From Bacteroidales bacterium (lineage in GTDB: Bacteria; Bacteroidota; Bacteroidia; Bacteroidales; UBA932): 64,000 nucleotides of DNA. Positions 33,708 to 43,288 of this stretch are shown here, piece by piece (within the stretch, counting starts at the first letter, position 1; every line of letters starts with the position of its first letter). The position numbers were made by a program, and so were the translations under genes. The stretch is taken from NCBI GenBank assembly GCA_022648685.1, contig JALCMW010000001.1, positions 496,001-560,000 on the forward strand. The letters run 5' to 3'. The notes beneath the pieces were generated by a model. That model was not told the origin of the DNA and searched no databases. It saw only the letters and a list, made by a program, of their open reading frames with translations.

Positions 33708-35192
33708 TCAGAAGTATTTCTTCTCTTCCCTGTAAAGGGCGATGAAAATGAACAGGAGTACGGTAAATGACCATAGGGAAGAGCCTCCGTAACTGAGAAA
33801 CGGAAGAGGGATTCCTATTACCGGTATGAGTCCTATCGTCATTCCTATATTAATGAAAAGATGCATGAATATGCAGCAGGCTACGCAGTAGCCGTATATC
33901 CTTGTAAACGGATCCCTGCTGCGTTCTGCATCCGATATGATCTCCCATATCATGAATATGTAGAGCAGAATTACGGCCGCACAGCCGATGAAGCCCCATT
34001 CTTCTCCTATGGTGCAGAAAATGAAGTCGGTGCTTTGCTCCGGCACAAATCCGTAGGATGTCTGGGTTCCGTTGAGGAATCCTTTGCCGGTCAGTCCTCC
34101 GGATCCTATGGCTATCATCGATTGATTGACGTTATAACCTACACCCGTCGGATCGTCTTTCATTCCCAGAAGAACTTCTATTCTTTTTCTTTGATGTTCC
34201 TGAAGGATATCATTGAAAATGAATTCGGTTGAGAAAATCAGCGCCAGGCCGCACAGGAACGACAATATGGAAGCCAGAATAAAGGAATTACGGTTTTTGT
34301 ATGCCTTGTAAATCAAAAATGGAATGCAAAGTACGATAATGCCTATAAGGAGATAAACAGGTTTTATGGATCCTGCGATCCTTTCCGCCGTTGAAATGAC
34401 TGCTCCTGCAGCGGGAACTGCCGCTTCTGAGATTTGACCCCAGATATGCGGGATGAATGCAAGGAAGCATATAGATGCGGCTTCAATCAGGAAATTGGGA
34501 ATGAAATTCCGGTAATTGGTTATATTGCAGAACCATATTACCCCGATAAGGACAAGAACCGCAGTGAACGGCGATGCTATCAATGTCAATATAAACAATA
34601 GGATAGCCATGCCTATCATCATTATATACCAACCTGAAAGGCCTTCCCTGTATAACATGAAAATAAAGCCTACGTATACAAGGGCCGATCCTGTTTCGCT
34701 TTCCGCCAATATTACAAGCATCGGCAATCCAATGATGATTGCTGTGAGCAGAAAATTTCCGGGTTTCGTGATCTTGTAATTATTCCTGCTCATTATCATG
34801 GCCAGCATCAGGGATGTGGAAATTTTAGAGATCTCAGCAGGCTGGAATCTTACGGGGCCGAATTCGAACCAGGATCTGGACCCTTTTACTTCGATGCCGA
34901 AGAATATAACGGCTACAAGCAGGGCCAGAACGAAAAGATACAAAGGGATTGGAACCGATTGCCAGAATCCCGGATTTATTGCGAAAAGGATGACGGCAGC
35001 CAGTATGAATCCGGTAATGATCCATAAGGTTTGTTTTCCGCATCTGTATGACAGATCGAATATTGAGGCAGGCTCGGCAGAGTGTATGGAAGCGTATACG
35101 TTCACCCATCCGATTATGATAAGCACGAGATAGCAAATCACAAGTTTCCAGTCCACTGACTGTCCGAAATCTCTTTCATGCTGGTTTCTCAT
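33708..35192 (-). CDS. rodA: Rod-shape-determining peptidoglycan polymerase RodA
   Basis: 494-residue SEDS protein with about ten or more membrane helices. The signatures RSWFEFGPVRFQPAEISK, AIGSGGLTGKGFLNGTQT, FVPEQSTDFIF, GEEWGF and the C-terminal GIPLPFLSYGGSS are all seen. RodA polymerises glycan strands with PBP2 in the elongasome. It is longer than the about 370-residue proteobacterial form because of an extra hydrophobic segment around residues 230-320. Last gene of mreB-mreC-mreD-mrdA-rodA, three bases after mrdA. Confidence 0.95.
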   Translation of the reverse strand: MRNQHERDFGQSVDWKLVICYLVLIIIGWVNVYASIHSAEPASIFDLSYRCGKQTLWIITGFILAAVILFAINPGFWQSVPIPLYLFVLALLVAVIFFGIEVKGSRSWFEFGPVRFQPAEISKISTSLMLAMIMSRNNYKITKPGNFLLTAIIIGLPMLVILAESETGSALVYVGFIFMLYREGLSGWYIMMIGMAILLFILTLIASPFTAVLVLIGVIWFCNITNYRNFIPNFLIEAASICFLAFIPHIWGQISEAAVPAAGAVISTAERIAGSIKPVYLLIGIIVLCIPFLIYKAYKNRNSFILASILSFLCGLALIFSTEFIFNDILQEHQRKRIEVLLGMKDDPTGVGYNVNQSMIAIGSGGLTGKGFLNGTQTSYGFVPEQSTDFIFCTIGEEWGFIGCAAVILLYIFMIWEIISDAERSRDPFTRIYGYCVACCIFMHLFINIGMTIGLIPVIGIPLPFLSYGGSSLWSFTVLLFIFIALYREEKKYF

Positions 35193-35195
35193 ATC

Positions 35196-37061
35196 CTACT
35201 TTGTTTTTACATTAGGCATCAGATTCCCCTGCATTACCCTTTCTTCCAAGGGCTTGCGCTCTTCGCTTATTTTCCCTTCCAGATACTTCTCGACCATCAG
35301 TGAAGCGATAGGGCAGGCCCACGTGGCTCCGAATCCCGCGTTTTCAATATAAGCTGCTATGGCGATCTTCGGATTTTCCCTGGGAGCAAAGCAGATGAAT
35401 ACCGAGTTGTCAGCTCCGTGAGGGTTTTGTGCCGTTCCTGTTTTTCCGCAAATGTCGAGTCCGGGAACCGCGGCGATGCTTGCCGTTCCCCCCGATCCGA
35501 ATCCGCTGTTTACCGCACGCCACATTCCGTTGATAACTTTATGGAATTGGAGAGTATCTACTTTTGTATATTGTTTCTTGTAATATTTGGGCTCTATTTC
35601 CACTCCGTCTGATTTCTTGATGATATGCGGAATTATATAATATCCCCTGTTTGCTACCGTAGCACATAGATTCGCTATATGGAGAGGTGTCACACCTATT
35701 TCCCCCTGGCCGATGGAAAGGGATATAATAGTTGTGAATTTCCATCTGTTTTTTCCGTAAAGTTTGTCATAATATTCCGAGGTGGGTATATTGCCTCCCA
35801 ATTCTGAAGGAAAGTCACTTCCGAGTTTTTTGCCGAATCCGAAACTTTCCACGTAATCATGCCATTTGTCGAAAGCGTCATCAATAGTCCTGTATTCCTT
35901 GTTTTCCATTATGGATTTGGTCACATAACAGAAATAGCTGTTGCATGACATCATTATGGCTTCTTCAAAATCGAGAGGGGAGCGATGGTTGTGGCAGCCG
36001 AGTTTGTGGCTTCCATATGCATAACCCTGATGGCAGGGGTATTCCATGTCCGGAGTCAATACCCCTTCCTGCAATCCGATAAGTCCGTTTACCAGTTTGA
36101 ATACGGAACCGGGAGGATAAGGCGCTTGTACCGCTCTGTTGAACATGGGTTTGTAAGGATCCTTTATTATTTCGTTATAGTGTTTTCCTATGTCGGCCAA
36201 GACATTGACGTCTATGCAGGGACTGGAAACCATAGCCAGAATTTCTCCTGTAGAAGGTTCTATCGCTACGATGCTGCCGACTTTGTTTTTCATCAGTTCC
36301 TGTCCGTATTGCTGCAGGTCGGCGTCGATAGTGGTTTTTATATCGTGTCCGGGAATGGCTTCTTTGTCCATTTCCCCGTTTTTATACCTTGTTTCTATCT
36401 GGTTGCGTGAATTCCTGAGATAGATGTGATAGCCGTTTTCCCCTTTAAGTTCCGATTCTCTGGCTGCTTCTATGCCAGTTTTTCCCGCATAGTCTCCCGG
36501 TTTGTATTCATCCGGATGCCGTTTGATATAATCGGCATCGACTTCAGAGACGTATCCCAGGAGGTTGCCTCCGGCATTTATCGGATAATCACGTATGCTT
36601 CTTACCTGTCCCCGGAATCCCGGGAATTTATATTGTATTTCGGCAAATCGCATGTAGATTTCCGGCGGCAGCTGCTTTAGCATTACAACGGATTGGTATC
36701 CTATCTTCCTTCGTTCTTTTGTGTATCCGGCCATCTTCTCTCTTATGAAGTCTGGTGGGATTTTCAAAGCTTCGGCCAATGCGAGTGTATCGAATTTCTG
36801 TACCTGCCTCGGAGTGACAAGTATATCATATGCGACTTTATTTCCTACAAGAATCTTTCCGTTGCGGTCGTAGATTATGCCCCTGGTTGGATAAACGATA
36901 TCATAAACCATCGAATTGTTTAACGCATCGATTTTGTATTTGTCATCTACTATCTGGATGACAAATAACTTGGTCAAAAGAATTGCGGCAACCGTGATAA
37001 GACCGATAAGAAGTTTTTTCTCTTTGAATGATCTTTGTCTGTTTTCGTTATTTCCTGTCAT
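35196..37061 (-). CDS. mrdA: Penicillin-binding protein 2 (peptidoglycan transpeptidase)
   Basis: 621 residues, one N-terminal membrane helix, a dimerisation domain with YPTRGIIYDRNGKIL, and a transpeptidase domain with the active serine in PGSVFKLVNG, the SCN triad in MMSCNSYF and CGKTGTAQNPHG. It cross-links peptidoglycan during elongation and partners with RodA. The start overlaps the end of mreD by 14 bases, so translation is coupled. Confidence 0.97.
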   Translation of the reverse strand: MTGNNENRQRSFKEKKLLIGLITVAAILLTKLFVIQIVDDKYKIDALNNSMVYDIVYPTRGIIYDRNGKILVGNKVAYDILVTPRQVQKFDTLALAEALKIPPDFIREKMAGYTKERRKIGYQSVVMLKQLPPEIYMRFAEIQYKFPGFRGQVRSIRDYPINAGGNLLGYVSEVDADYIKRHPDEYKPGDYAGKTGIEAARESELKGENGYHIYLRNSRNQIETRYKNGEMDKEAIPGHDIKTTIDADLQQYGQELMKNKVGSIVAIEPSTGEILAMVSSPCIDVNVLADIGKHYNEIIKDPYKPMFNRAVQAPYPPGSVFKLVNGLIGLQEGVLTPDMEYPCHQGYAYGSHKLGCHNHRSPLDFEEAIMMSCNSYFCYVTKSIMENKEYRTIDDAFDKWHDYVESFGFGKKLGSDFPSELGGNIPTSEYYDKLYGKNRWKFTTIISLSIGQGEIGVTPLHIANLCATVANRGYYIIPHIIKKSDGVEIEPKYYKKQYTKVDTLQFHKVINGMWRAVNSGFGSGGTASIAAVPGLDICGKTGTAQNPHGADNSVFICFAPRENPKIAIAAYIENAGFGATWACPIASLMVEKYLEGKISEERKPLEERVMQGNLMPNVKTK

Positions 37062-37560
37062 CGGACGCTATGATATCTACGATCAGCAAAGATAGTAAAT
37101 AACCTGATAGAAGCGAAAGGAAGAATCTTATTGCATTGAATAATAAAGGCCTCGTTCCGGCCCCGTCTGCATAGATGTAAATCAAGAGGAATACGGATTG
37201 CACAACCAGGATGGCGAAAGATACTTTTCCGTAACCGAATTTCCTTATGGAAATATTGTCTTTTCTTTCGAAAAGTTCGTTCCCGAAAATCAGATTTATC
37301 ATGCTTTTCCTTATAAAGGCCACAGGTACCAGTGATAATGTATTTATGCCTAGCATTCCTTCCGAAAGCGCATCCACTGCAAGTCCGGTTGCGAAAGCTA
37401 TCAGCATTGCAGGGACAGTGCCTATTTTTGTGGGAAGACAAAGTATGATGACGGGCAGGATAGACAGCATTATATATGCCGAAAGATGGAAGTAGTTGCA
37501 GATAAGAATCTGAACGACCACCATCAACAGATATATTATTATAAAATTATGCCGTCTCAT
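37048..37560 (-). CDS. mreD: Rod-shape-determining protein MreD
   Basis: 170 residues with about five membrane helices. Sequence conservation in MreD is low; the call rests on size, hydrophobicity, the pattern ILPVIILCLPTKIGTVPAMLIAFATGLAVD, and position between mreC and mrdA. It is a membrane component of the elongasome. It overlaps mreC by four bases. Confidence 0.85.
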   Translation of the reverse strand: MRRHNFIIIYLLMVVVQILICNYFHLSAYIMLSILPVIILCLPTKIGTVPAMLIAFATGLAVDALSEGMLGINTLSLVPVAFIRKSMINLIFGNELFERKDNISIRKFGYGKVSFAILVVQSVFLLIYIYADGAGTRPLLFNAIRFFLSLLSGYLLSLLIVDIIASDDRK

Positions 37561-38405
37561 TTTTTTTCAGCCCCTGCGCCGTTTTCTTTTTGTTCCAATT
37601 CTTCGATTTCGTGCGTTCCCGTATTTCTGACTACCGAAACATATCTTAAAGAAGAAAAATCCTGGAAAAGCTTTATCTTGATTTCGTAAGTTGCTCCGTT
37701 CATTATTCTTGACGATACTATTTCACCCAGAGGAATATCCGACGGGAATATGGATGAAAAGCCGCTTGAATATACCGTGTCTCCCGGATTGAATTTGTAT
37801 TGCAAAGGGATCTCTTTCAAGATTGCCCCGTTGCTTGTTTTCCCGTTCCAGATCAGAGGCCCGATCGGTCCCTGTTTCCCTATTCTTGAACTGATCGTTA
37901 TTTCCGAATTCATGAAGGAAAAGGCATAGGAATATTTTTTACCTACGGCGTCGATTATTCCGATTATCCCGTTTTTTGTTATTATTCCTGATTTGGGGCG
38001 TATTCCGTCCTCCGAACCTTTTCCGATGATTATGTAATTATGCTGTTTGTTCCTGCTGATTTTGACTATTGAAGCGGGAATATATTCGAATCCGTCTACC
38101 TTTTCGATTGATGAAGCTGTTGCTCCGGCATATGATGAATCTGAGGCGTATTCGTATTTTCTTATTTGTTGTTCAAGCAAAAAGTTGGCATTCGCCAATT
38201 CGTCATTTTCCTTGCCGAGTGACAGATATCTTCTCATTGCTTCCGATCCTCCCCATGCCTTGGCCATGAAAGTATGTATGCCTTCATTGACTTTTATTCC
38301 CTGGAGAGTGTCGTTATTGCCCAGAATATGCATGGCAACGATTTCCAGGATTATGAAAACCGCTGCATTTGCCAAAGTCGATATTATCTTGCTTTTGCCA
38401 TGCAT
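37557..38405 (-). CDS. mreC: Rod-shape-determining protein MreC
   Basis: 282 residues: one N-terminal membrane helix, a coiled-coil stretch (about 60-90) and a periplasmic beta-domain with IIGKGSEDGIRPKSGIITKNGIIG and the VYSSGFSSIFPSDIPLGEI segment typical of MreC. It links MreB to the periplasmic synthases and activates PBP2-RodA. It shares one base with the mreB stop. Confidence 0.95.
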   Translation of the reverse strand: MHGKSKIISTLANAAVFIILEIVAMHILGNNDTLQGIKVNEGIHTFMAKAWGGSEAMRRYLSLGKENDELANANFLLEQQIRKYEYASDSSYAGATASSIEKVDGFEYIPASIVKISRNKQHNYIIIGKGSEDGIRPKSGIITKNGIIGIIDAVGKKYSYAFSFMNSEITISSRIGKQGPIGPLIWNGKTSNGAILKEIPLQYKFNPGDTVYSSGFSSIFPSDIPLGEIVSSRIMNGATYEIKIKLFQDFSSLRYVSVVRNTGTHEIEELEQKENGAGAEKK

Positions 38406-39427
38406 TATTTCATAAGGAAGGAATAATTGGATGTGTTTTTGAGTGCTATGCAGGTTCCTCTGGCGACCGCCCTGAGCGGATCTTCCGCTATATAGAAAGG
38501 AATGTTGACTTTTTCCGACAACCGTCTGTCAAGACCCCTCAACAATGCGCCGCCGCCTGACAGGAATATACCGTTTTCCACGATATCGGAATATAATTCA
38601 GGTGGGGTCTGTTCGAGTACATGCAGAATGGACGATTCTATTTTCGCTATCGATTTGTCAAGGCAATGGGCAATCTCCTGATATGTGATGGTTGCATCCA
38701 CGGGATGGGCGGTCATTAGGTTAGGTCCTCTGACTACAAAAGGTTCCGGTTCATTGTCTATTTCCGGCAAAACCGCACCTACGGCAATCTTGATCTTCTC
38801 TGCCGTTATTTCTCCTACCTTGATGTTGTGTTGCTGTTTCAGGTAATATTGTATGTCGCTTGTGAATACATCCCCTGCTGTGCGGATACTGTCCTGCTGG
38901 ACTATACCGCCAAGGGAAATCACCGCGATCTCAGTCGTTCCGCCTCCGATGTCCACGACCATATTGCCTTTAGGGGCTTCCACGTCAAGTCCTATTCCCA
39001 ATGCGGCCGCCATAGGTTCGTAAATCAAGTACACATCACGACCTCCGGCATGTTCCGAAGAGTCCCTGACGGCGCGGATTTCCACCTCCGTACTTCCCGA
39101 AGGTATACCTACGACGATTTTAAGATTAGGGGCGAAAAGAGCTCTGTGTTTGCTGTTCACCTGCTTTATAAAGCCGCGTATCATCATTTCGGCTGCATTG
39201 AAATCGGCAATGACTCCGTCTCTCAGCGGACGGATCGTCTTGATTCCGGGATTCACCCTTTCGTGCATCAGTTTCGCTTTCTGTCCGAGAGCGATACATT
39301 TTCCTGTATTGTTATCTATAGCGACAATGCTTGGCTCGTCGAGAGCGATTTCGTCGTTTTGGAAAATCACTGTGTTCGCCGTACCCAAGTCCATCGCAAG
39401 TTCTTGTGTCAAAAATGAAAACGCCAT
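38405..39427 (-). CDS. mreB: Rod-shape-determining protein MreB (actin homologue)
   Basis: 340 residues with the actin-family phosphate loops MDLGTANTVIF and VDIGGGTTEIAVIS, the MreB segment VVGIPSGSTEVEIRAV and EPMAAALGIGLDV. Forms membrane-attached filaments guiding lateral wall synthesis. First gene of the five-gene elongation operon, so the cell should be rod-shaped or at least elongate. Divergent from ispD; the 74-bp gap has no obvious minus-strand consensus promoter. Confidence 0.98.
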   Translation of the reverse strand: MAFSFLTQELAMDLGTANTVIFQNDEIALDEPSIVAIDNNTGKCIALGQKAKLMHERVNPGIKTIRPLRDGVIADFNAAEMMIRGFIKQVNSKHRALFAPNLKIVVGIPSGSTEVEIRAVRDSSEHAGGRDVYLIYEPMAAALGIGLDVEAPKGNMVVDIGGGTTEIAVISLGGIVQQDSIRTAGDVFTSDIQYYLKQQHNIKVGEITAEKIKIAVGAVLPEIDNEPEPFVVRGPNLMTAHPVDATITYQEIAHCLDKSIAKIESSILHVLEQTPPELYSDIVENGIFLSGGGALLRGLDRRLSEKVNIPFYIAEDPLRAVARGTCIALKNTSNYSFLMK

Positions 39428-39501
39428 ATTGTCAAACTTTCAATTATTAACTCGTAAAAATACAAAAAAAAACTTAGATTTGTCGAATAATCGGTGTTAT
39501 T

Positions 39502-40218
39502 ATGGGTAGGAAAATATTTTTGATAGCAATGGCTGCCGGCCGCGGCACAAGGATGGGGGGTCCTTTGCCAAAGCAATTCATGAAAATCGGGGGGGAACCG
39601 ATTCTTCGGCGTTCGATCGAAAAATTCATAAAGGCATGTCCGGATGTTACGGTTGTTACCGTACTTCCGAAAGAATATATTCCCTCATGGAAAAATTATT
39701 GCTATACTTCAGGTTTTTCCTATCCCCAGATAATAGTCCAAGGCGGGATTACAAGATTCCATTCGGTAAAGAATGCGTTGGCCAAAATTCCTGACGGTGC
39801 CATAGTTGCCATTCATGATGGCGTGAGACCTTTGGTTTCATGCGGCATGATTAAAAATATGGTTCTCGAAATGGATGAATGCCGTGCCCTTATCCCGGTC
39901 ATTCCGGTGGTAGATACTGTGAAGGTCCTGAATACCTGTTCTGATGAAACCGGACGTAAAAAGCTTGTTACCGCAAACGGGGAAAGTGCCGACCGGTCCA
40001 GGCTGTATTGCTCCCAGACTCCGCAGATGTTCTATTCCGAGGATATCAAAGCTGCGTATTCTTCCGCTTATGACATAACTTTTACGGATGACGCTTCGGT
40101 GGCACAAAAAAATAATATTATACTTTCCTATATTATCGGAGAAAAGTATAATATCAAGATAACTACCCGTGAGGATTTGCTGATGGCCGAGGCTTTGCTG
40201 CAGCACACAGTAGATTAG
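39502..40218 (+). CDS. ispD: 2-C-methyl-D-erythritol 4-phosphate cytidylyltransferase
   Basis: 238 residues with the nucleotide-binding AAGRGTRMGGPLPKQF, HDGVRPLVS and TFTDDASVAQ-type segments of IspD. It activates methylerythritol phosphate with CTP in the non-mevalonate isoprenoid pathway. A -7 box TAGATTTG lies at 39475-39482, 20 bases before the ATG. The next gene is convergent. Confidence 0.94.
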   Translation: MGRKIFLIAMAAGRGTRMGGPLPKQFMKIGGEPILRRSIEKFIKACPDVTVVTVLPKEYIPSWKNYCYTSGFSYPQIIVQGGITRFHSVKNALAKIPDGAIVAIHDGVRPLVSCGMIKNMVLEMDECRALIPVIPVVDTVKVLNTCSDETGRKKLVTANGESADRSRLYCSQTPQMFYSEDIKAAYSSAYDITFTDDASVAQKNNIILSYIIGEKYNIKITTREDLLMAEALLQHTVD

Positions 40219-40241
40219 ACTTCGTCTTGACCGTCAGGAGA

Positions 40242-40745
40242 TTAGATCTCGTCTTTGCTGTCCGAGTATCTGGTGTTTTCGTATCCTTTGACCCAAACCT
40301 GACGTTCGAAAGCTTCGTCCAGTGAAATCATTGTGTTAGTTGCCATTACATAAGGAATCTTTTGTATCCTGTTCAGTATGACTTCCATAAGGTGATCGTT
40401 GTCGAAACAGTATACTTTCACCAGAATCGCCGTCTGTCCTGTAACAAAATGACATTCCACGATTTCCGATATCCTTTTCAATGCCGCTGTCACTTCCGGA
40501 TACTTATTCGCTTCGGAAAGCGTCACACCTATATATGCACATACATTCAATCCCAAAGCCTGTGGCTTGACCAAAAGACGGGATCCAGTGATTACTCCGT
40601 TATTCTCCAGCTTTTTTACTCTTTGGTGAATAGCGGCCCCGGAAACGCCACACTCTCTGGCTATTTCCAAAAACGGCATTCTGGCATTCTTTACCAAGAA
40701 AGACAGAATTTTTTGATCTATTTGATCAATGTGATAATTTGCCAT
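40242..40745 (-). CDS. Lrp/AsnC family transcriptional regulator
   Basis: 167 residues. N-terminal helix-turn-helix (IDQKILSFLVKNARMPFLEIARECGVS ... IHQRVKKLENNGVI) and a C-terminal RAM ligand-binding domain (LGLNVCAYIGVTL, GQTAILVKVYC). Members sense amino acids and act as octamers. It stands alone between ispD and topA, so its targets are unknown. The C-terminus is a little longer than usual. Confidence 0.9.
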   Translation of the reverse strand: MANYHIDQIDQKILSFLVKNARMPFLEIARECGVSGAAIHQRVKKLENNGVITGSRLLVKPQALGLNVCAYIGVTLSEANKYPEVTAALKRISEIVECHFVTGQTAILVKVYCFDNDHLMEVILNRIQKIPYVMATNTMISLDEAFERQVWVKGYENTRYSDSKDEI

Positions 40746-40869
40746 GGTTTCCGACTTTTATGTTTTTATATTATATCGCTAAAATACGGATTTTTACTAA
40801 AAAAATAAAATTTTCTTAATTTTTTAAAGATATCCGCCTCTTTTATGAAAATAACTTACGGCAACATGG

Positions 40870-43185
40870 CTATTTCTTTTGTATTCTTCTGTTTTTGCCG
40901 GTAGGTTTGGTATCTTTTATTATTTCTTTGCATTTTTCTTCCGAGAGCGAAGAAGGATCCGTTCCCTTGGGAATCCTGTAATTTGCATTATCATATTTTA
41001 TATACGGTCCGTATTTGCCGTTCAGGACCAGAATTCCGCTCTCCTTGTATTCGGATATTGTTTTGTTTGCAGGAGTTCTATTCAATCCGGCATCGATTAT
41101 TTCCGTGCATTCTTCCAATGTGATGCTGACCGGGTCATATCCGCGCGGCAGTGAGAAATTCTTGTCGCCGAATTTCAGATAAGGGCCGAAACGGCCTTTC
41201 AGGGCTATCACGTCCGTATCTTTGTATTGTCCGACAGTGCGAGGAAGTTTGAAAAGATTCAATGCATCTTCCAGAGTTATCGTTTCTATGAGCTGCCCTC
41301 TCCCCAGACTTGCGAATTGCTTGTTTTCCCCGTCGCCCTTTTGTACATATGGACCGAATTTCCCGTATTTCGCGGTTATTTCAAGTCCGTCGGACGGATC
41401 TTTTCCAAGCTCTTTGGAAACATGGCTGTATTCATGATTGTTCAGGGTCTCTTCAACTCTTTTGTGGAAAGGGCTGTAGAATGAAGCTATCAGACTGTTC
41501 CATTTCTTTCTTCCTTCAGCGATTTCGTCGAGTTCCTTTTCTATATCCGCCGTAAAATCGTAATCCAGTATCTCGTCAAAGTTTTTGACCAGGAAATCAG
41601 TTACTATCATTCCTATTTCCTGGGGAATCAATCTGCCTTTCTCCGCACCCTTTATTTCCGTTTTGGATATCTTGGAAATCTTGTCTTTTTTCAAAGACAG
41701 ATTTGTCACTTTGATTTTTTCCCCTTCTTTGTCTCCTTTTATGATGTAGCCTCTTCCTGTAGTCAGGGTCGAGATTGTAGGTGCATATGTGGAAGGTCTT
41801 CCTATTCCGAGTTCTTCAAGTTTCTTAACCAGTGTTGCTTCCGAGTATCTTGACGGTGCCTGGGTGAATTTGCATTCGGCTGAAATTTCTTTTGCCTCCA
41901 GCTTTTCCCCGATGTTTATTTTCGGAAGAATCACTTCATCATCATCGGATGACGGTTCGTCGGAACTTTCCATATAGACTTTTAAAAAGCCGTCGAAAAG
42001 GATTTGTTTGGCTTGTATCCCGAATTTCTCAGGACGTTTGTCCGAATCGACTTTGATTGAAGTGGTAAGTATCTTGGCATCCGCCATTTGTGAGGCGATA
42101 GTCCTTTTCCATATGAGATTGTATAATTTCTTTTCCTGTGCGCTTCCTTCTATGTCCGTATTTGCAATGAAAGTCGGCCGGATGGCTTCATGGGCTTCCT
42201 GCGCTCCCTTTGAGTGTGTTTTGTATTGTCTTGTTTTGGAATATTCCGCACCGAAGTTTTCGGTTACATATTTTTTTGAAGTGCCGAGTGCAAGATTGGA
42301 CAAGTTGGTCGAGTCGGTTCTCATGTACGTGATCAATCCCCGTTCGTAAAGTTGCTGGGCGACTCTCATCGTCATATTTACCGGGAAATGAAGTTTTCTG
42401 GATGCTTCCTGCTGCAGGGTTGATGTCGTAAACGGCGGCGCAGGACATCTTGTACCTTCTTTTTCTTCCATCTTTCCGACGGAAAATGATGCGCCGATGC
42501 TGTCTTCAAGGAATTTTTCAGCGGATTCCATATCTTTGAATCTCGAATCCAGAATCGCATTGACTTTGACAACGGCAGGTGCATTATCGGGATGGAAGAC
42601 AGCTGTTATTTTGTAATAAGGCTCGCTTTTGAAAGCCATTATTTCTTTTTCTTTGGCTACTACCAGCCGTAATGCTACGGATTGTACCCTTCCTGCTGAA
42701 AGCTTGGGTTTTATTTTTCTCCAGAGTACCGGTGACAATTCAAATCCGACAAGCCGGTCCAGAACTCTCCTGGCCTGTTGCGCATCGACCAGATTCATAT
42801 CTATATTTCTGGGATTGGCAATTGCATTCAGTATCGCTTCTTTGGTGATCTCATGAAAGACTATTCTTCTGGTATTGTCTTTTTTTAATCCCAAAGTTTC
42901 GAAAAGATGCCATGAGATGGCTTCTCCTTCACGGTCTTCATCGGATGCGAGCCAAATGGTTCCGGCATTGTCCGCTGCTTTCTTCAGATCCGCAACTATT
43001 TTTTTCTTATCTGTCGGAACAGTATATTCAGGTCGGAAATCATGTTCGATATCAACACTCAATTTATTACCCTGAAGGTCCCGGATGTGTCCGAAACTTG
43101 ATTTGACTACGTAATCTTTTCCAAGGAATTTTTGTATGGTGACGGCTTTCGACGGTGATTCGACAATGACTAAATTTCCATCCAT
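40870..43185 (-). CDS. topA: DNA topoisomerase I (type IA)
   Basis: 771 residues. TOPRIM domain at the N-terminus (IVESPSKAVTIQKFLG, DEDREGEAISWH), catalytic tyrosine in GLITYMRTDST, helix-turn segment LVKKLEELGIGRPSTYAPTI. The C-terminus has three related repeats of the KYGPYIKY type instead of cysteine zinc fingers, common in this phylum. It relaxes negative supercoils. Own transcript, divergent from the PBP1a gene. Confidence 0.97.
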   Translation of the reverse strand: MDGNLVIVESPSKAVTIQKFLGKDYVVKSSFGHIRDLQGNKLSVDIEHDFRPEYTVPTDKKKIVADLKKAADNAGTIWLASDEDREGEAISWHLFETLGLKKDNTRRIVFHEITKEAILNAIANPRNIDMNLVDAQQARRVLDRLVGFELSPVLWRKIKPKLSAGRVQSVALRLVVAKEKEIMAFKSEPYYKITAVFHPDNAPAVVKVNAILDSRFKDMESAEKFLEDSIGASFSVGKMEEKEGTRCPAPPFTTSTLQQEASRKLHFPVNMTMRVAQQLYERGLITYMRTDSTNLSNLALGTSKKYVTENFGAEYSKTRQYKTHSKGAQEAHEAIRPTFIANTDIEGSAQEKKLYNLIWKRTIASQMADAKILTTSIKVDSDKRPEKFGIQAKQILFDGFLKVYMESSDEPSSDDDEVILPKINIGEKLEAKEISAECKFTQAPSRYSEATLVKKLEELGIGRPSTYAPTISTLTTGRGYIIKGDKEGEKIKVTNLSLKKDKISKISKTEIKGAEKGRLIPQEIGMIVTDFLVKNFDEILDYDFTADIEKELDEIAEGRKKWNSLIASFYSPFHKRVEETLNNHEYSHVSKELGKDPSDGLEITAKYGKFGPYVQKGDGENKQFASLGRGQLIETITLEDALNLFKLPRTVGQYKDTDVIALKGRFGPYLKFGDKNFSLPRGYDPVSITLEECTEIIDAGLNRTPANKTISEYKESGILVLNGKYGPYIKYDNANYRIPKGTDPSSLSEEKCKEIIKDTKPTGKNRRIQKK

Positions 43186-43253
43186 TATTTGTGGTTTTTA
43201 TAATTCGAATGCAAAGTAAGGGACAAACAAGGTAATTTTCCAAATTTTAGTGT

Positions 43254-43261
43254 TAATTTTG
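43254..43261 (+). promoter_or_regulatory. -7 box of the PBP1a-ddl-prmC operon
   Basis: TAATTTTG followed by C, 27 bases before the ATG at 43289. No convincing -33 TTG at the expected distance. Confidence 0.55.
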
Positions 43262-43288
43262 CACCTTATGCATTAATTATTGAGCCCA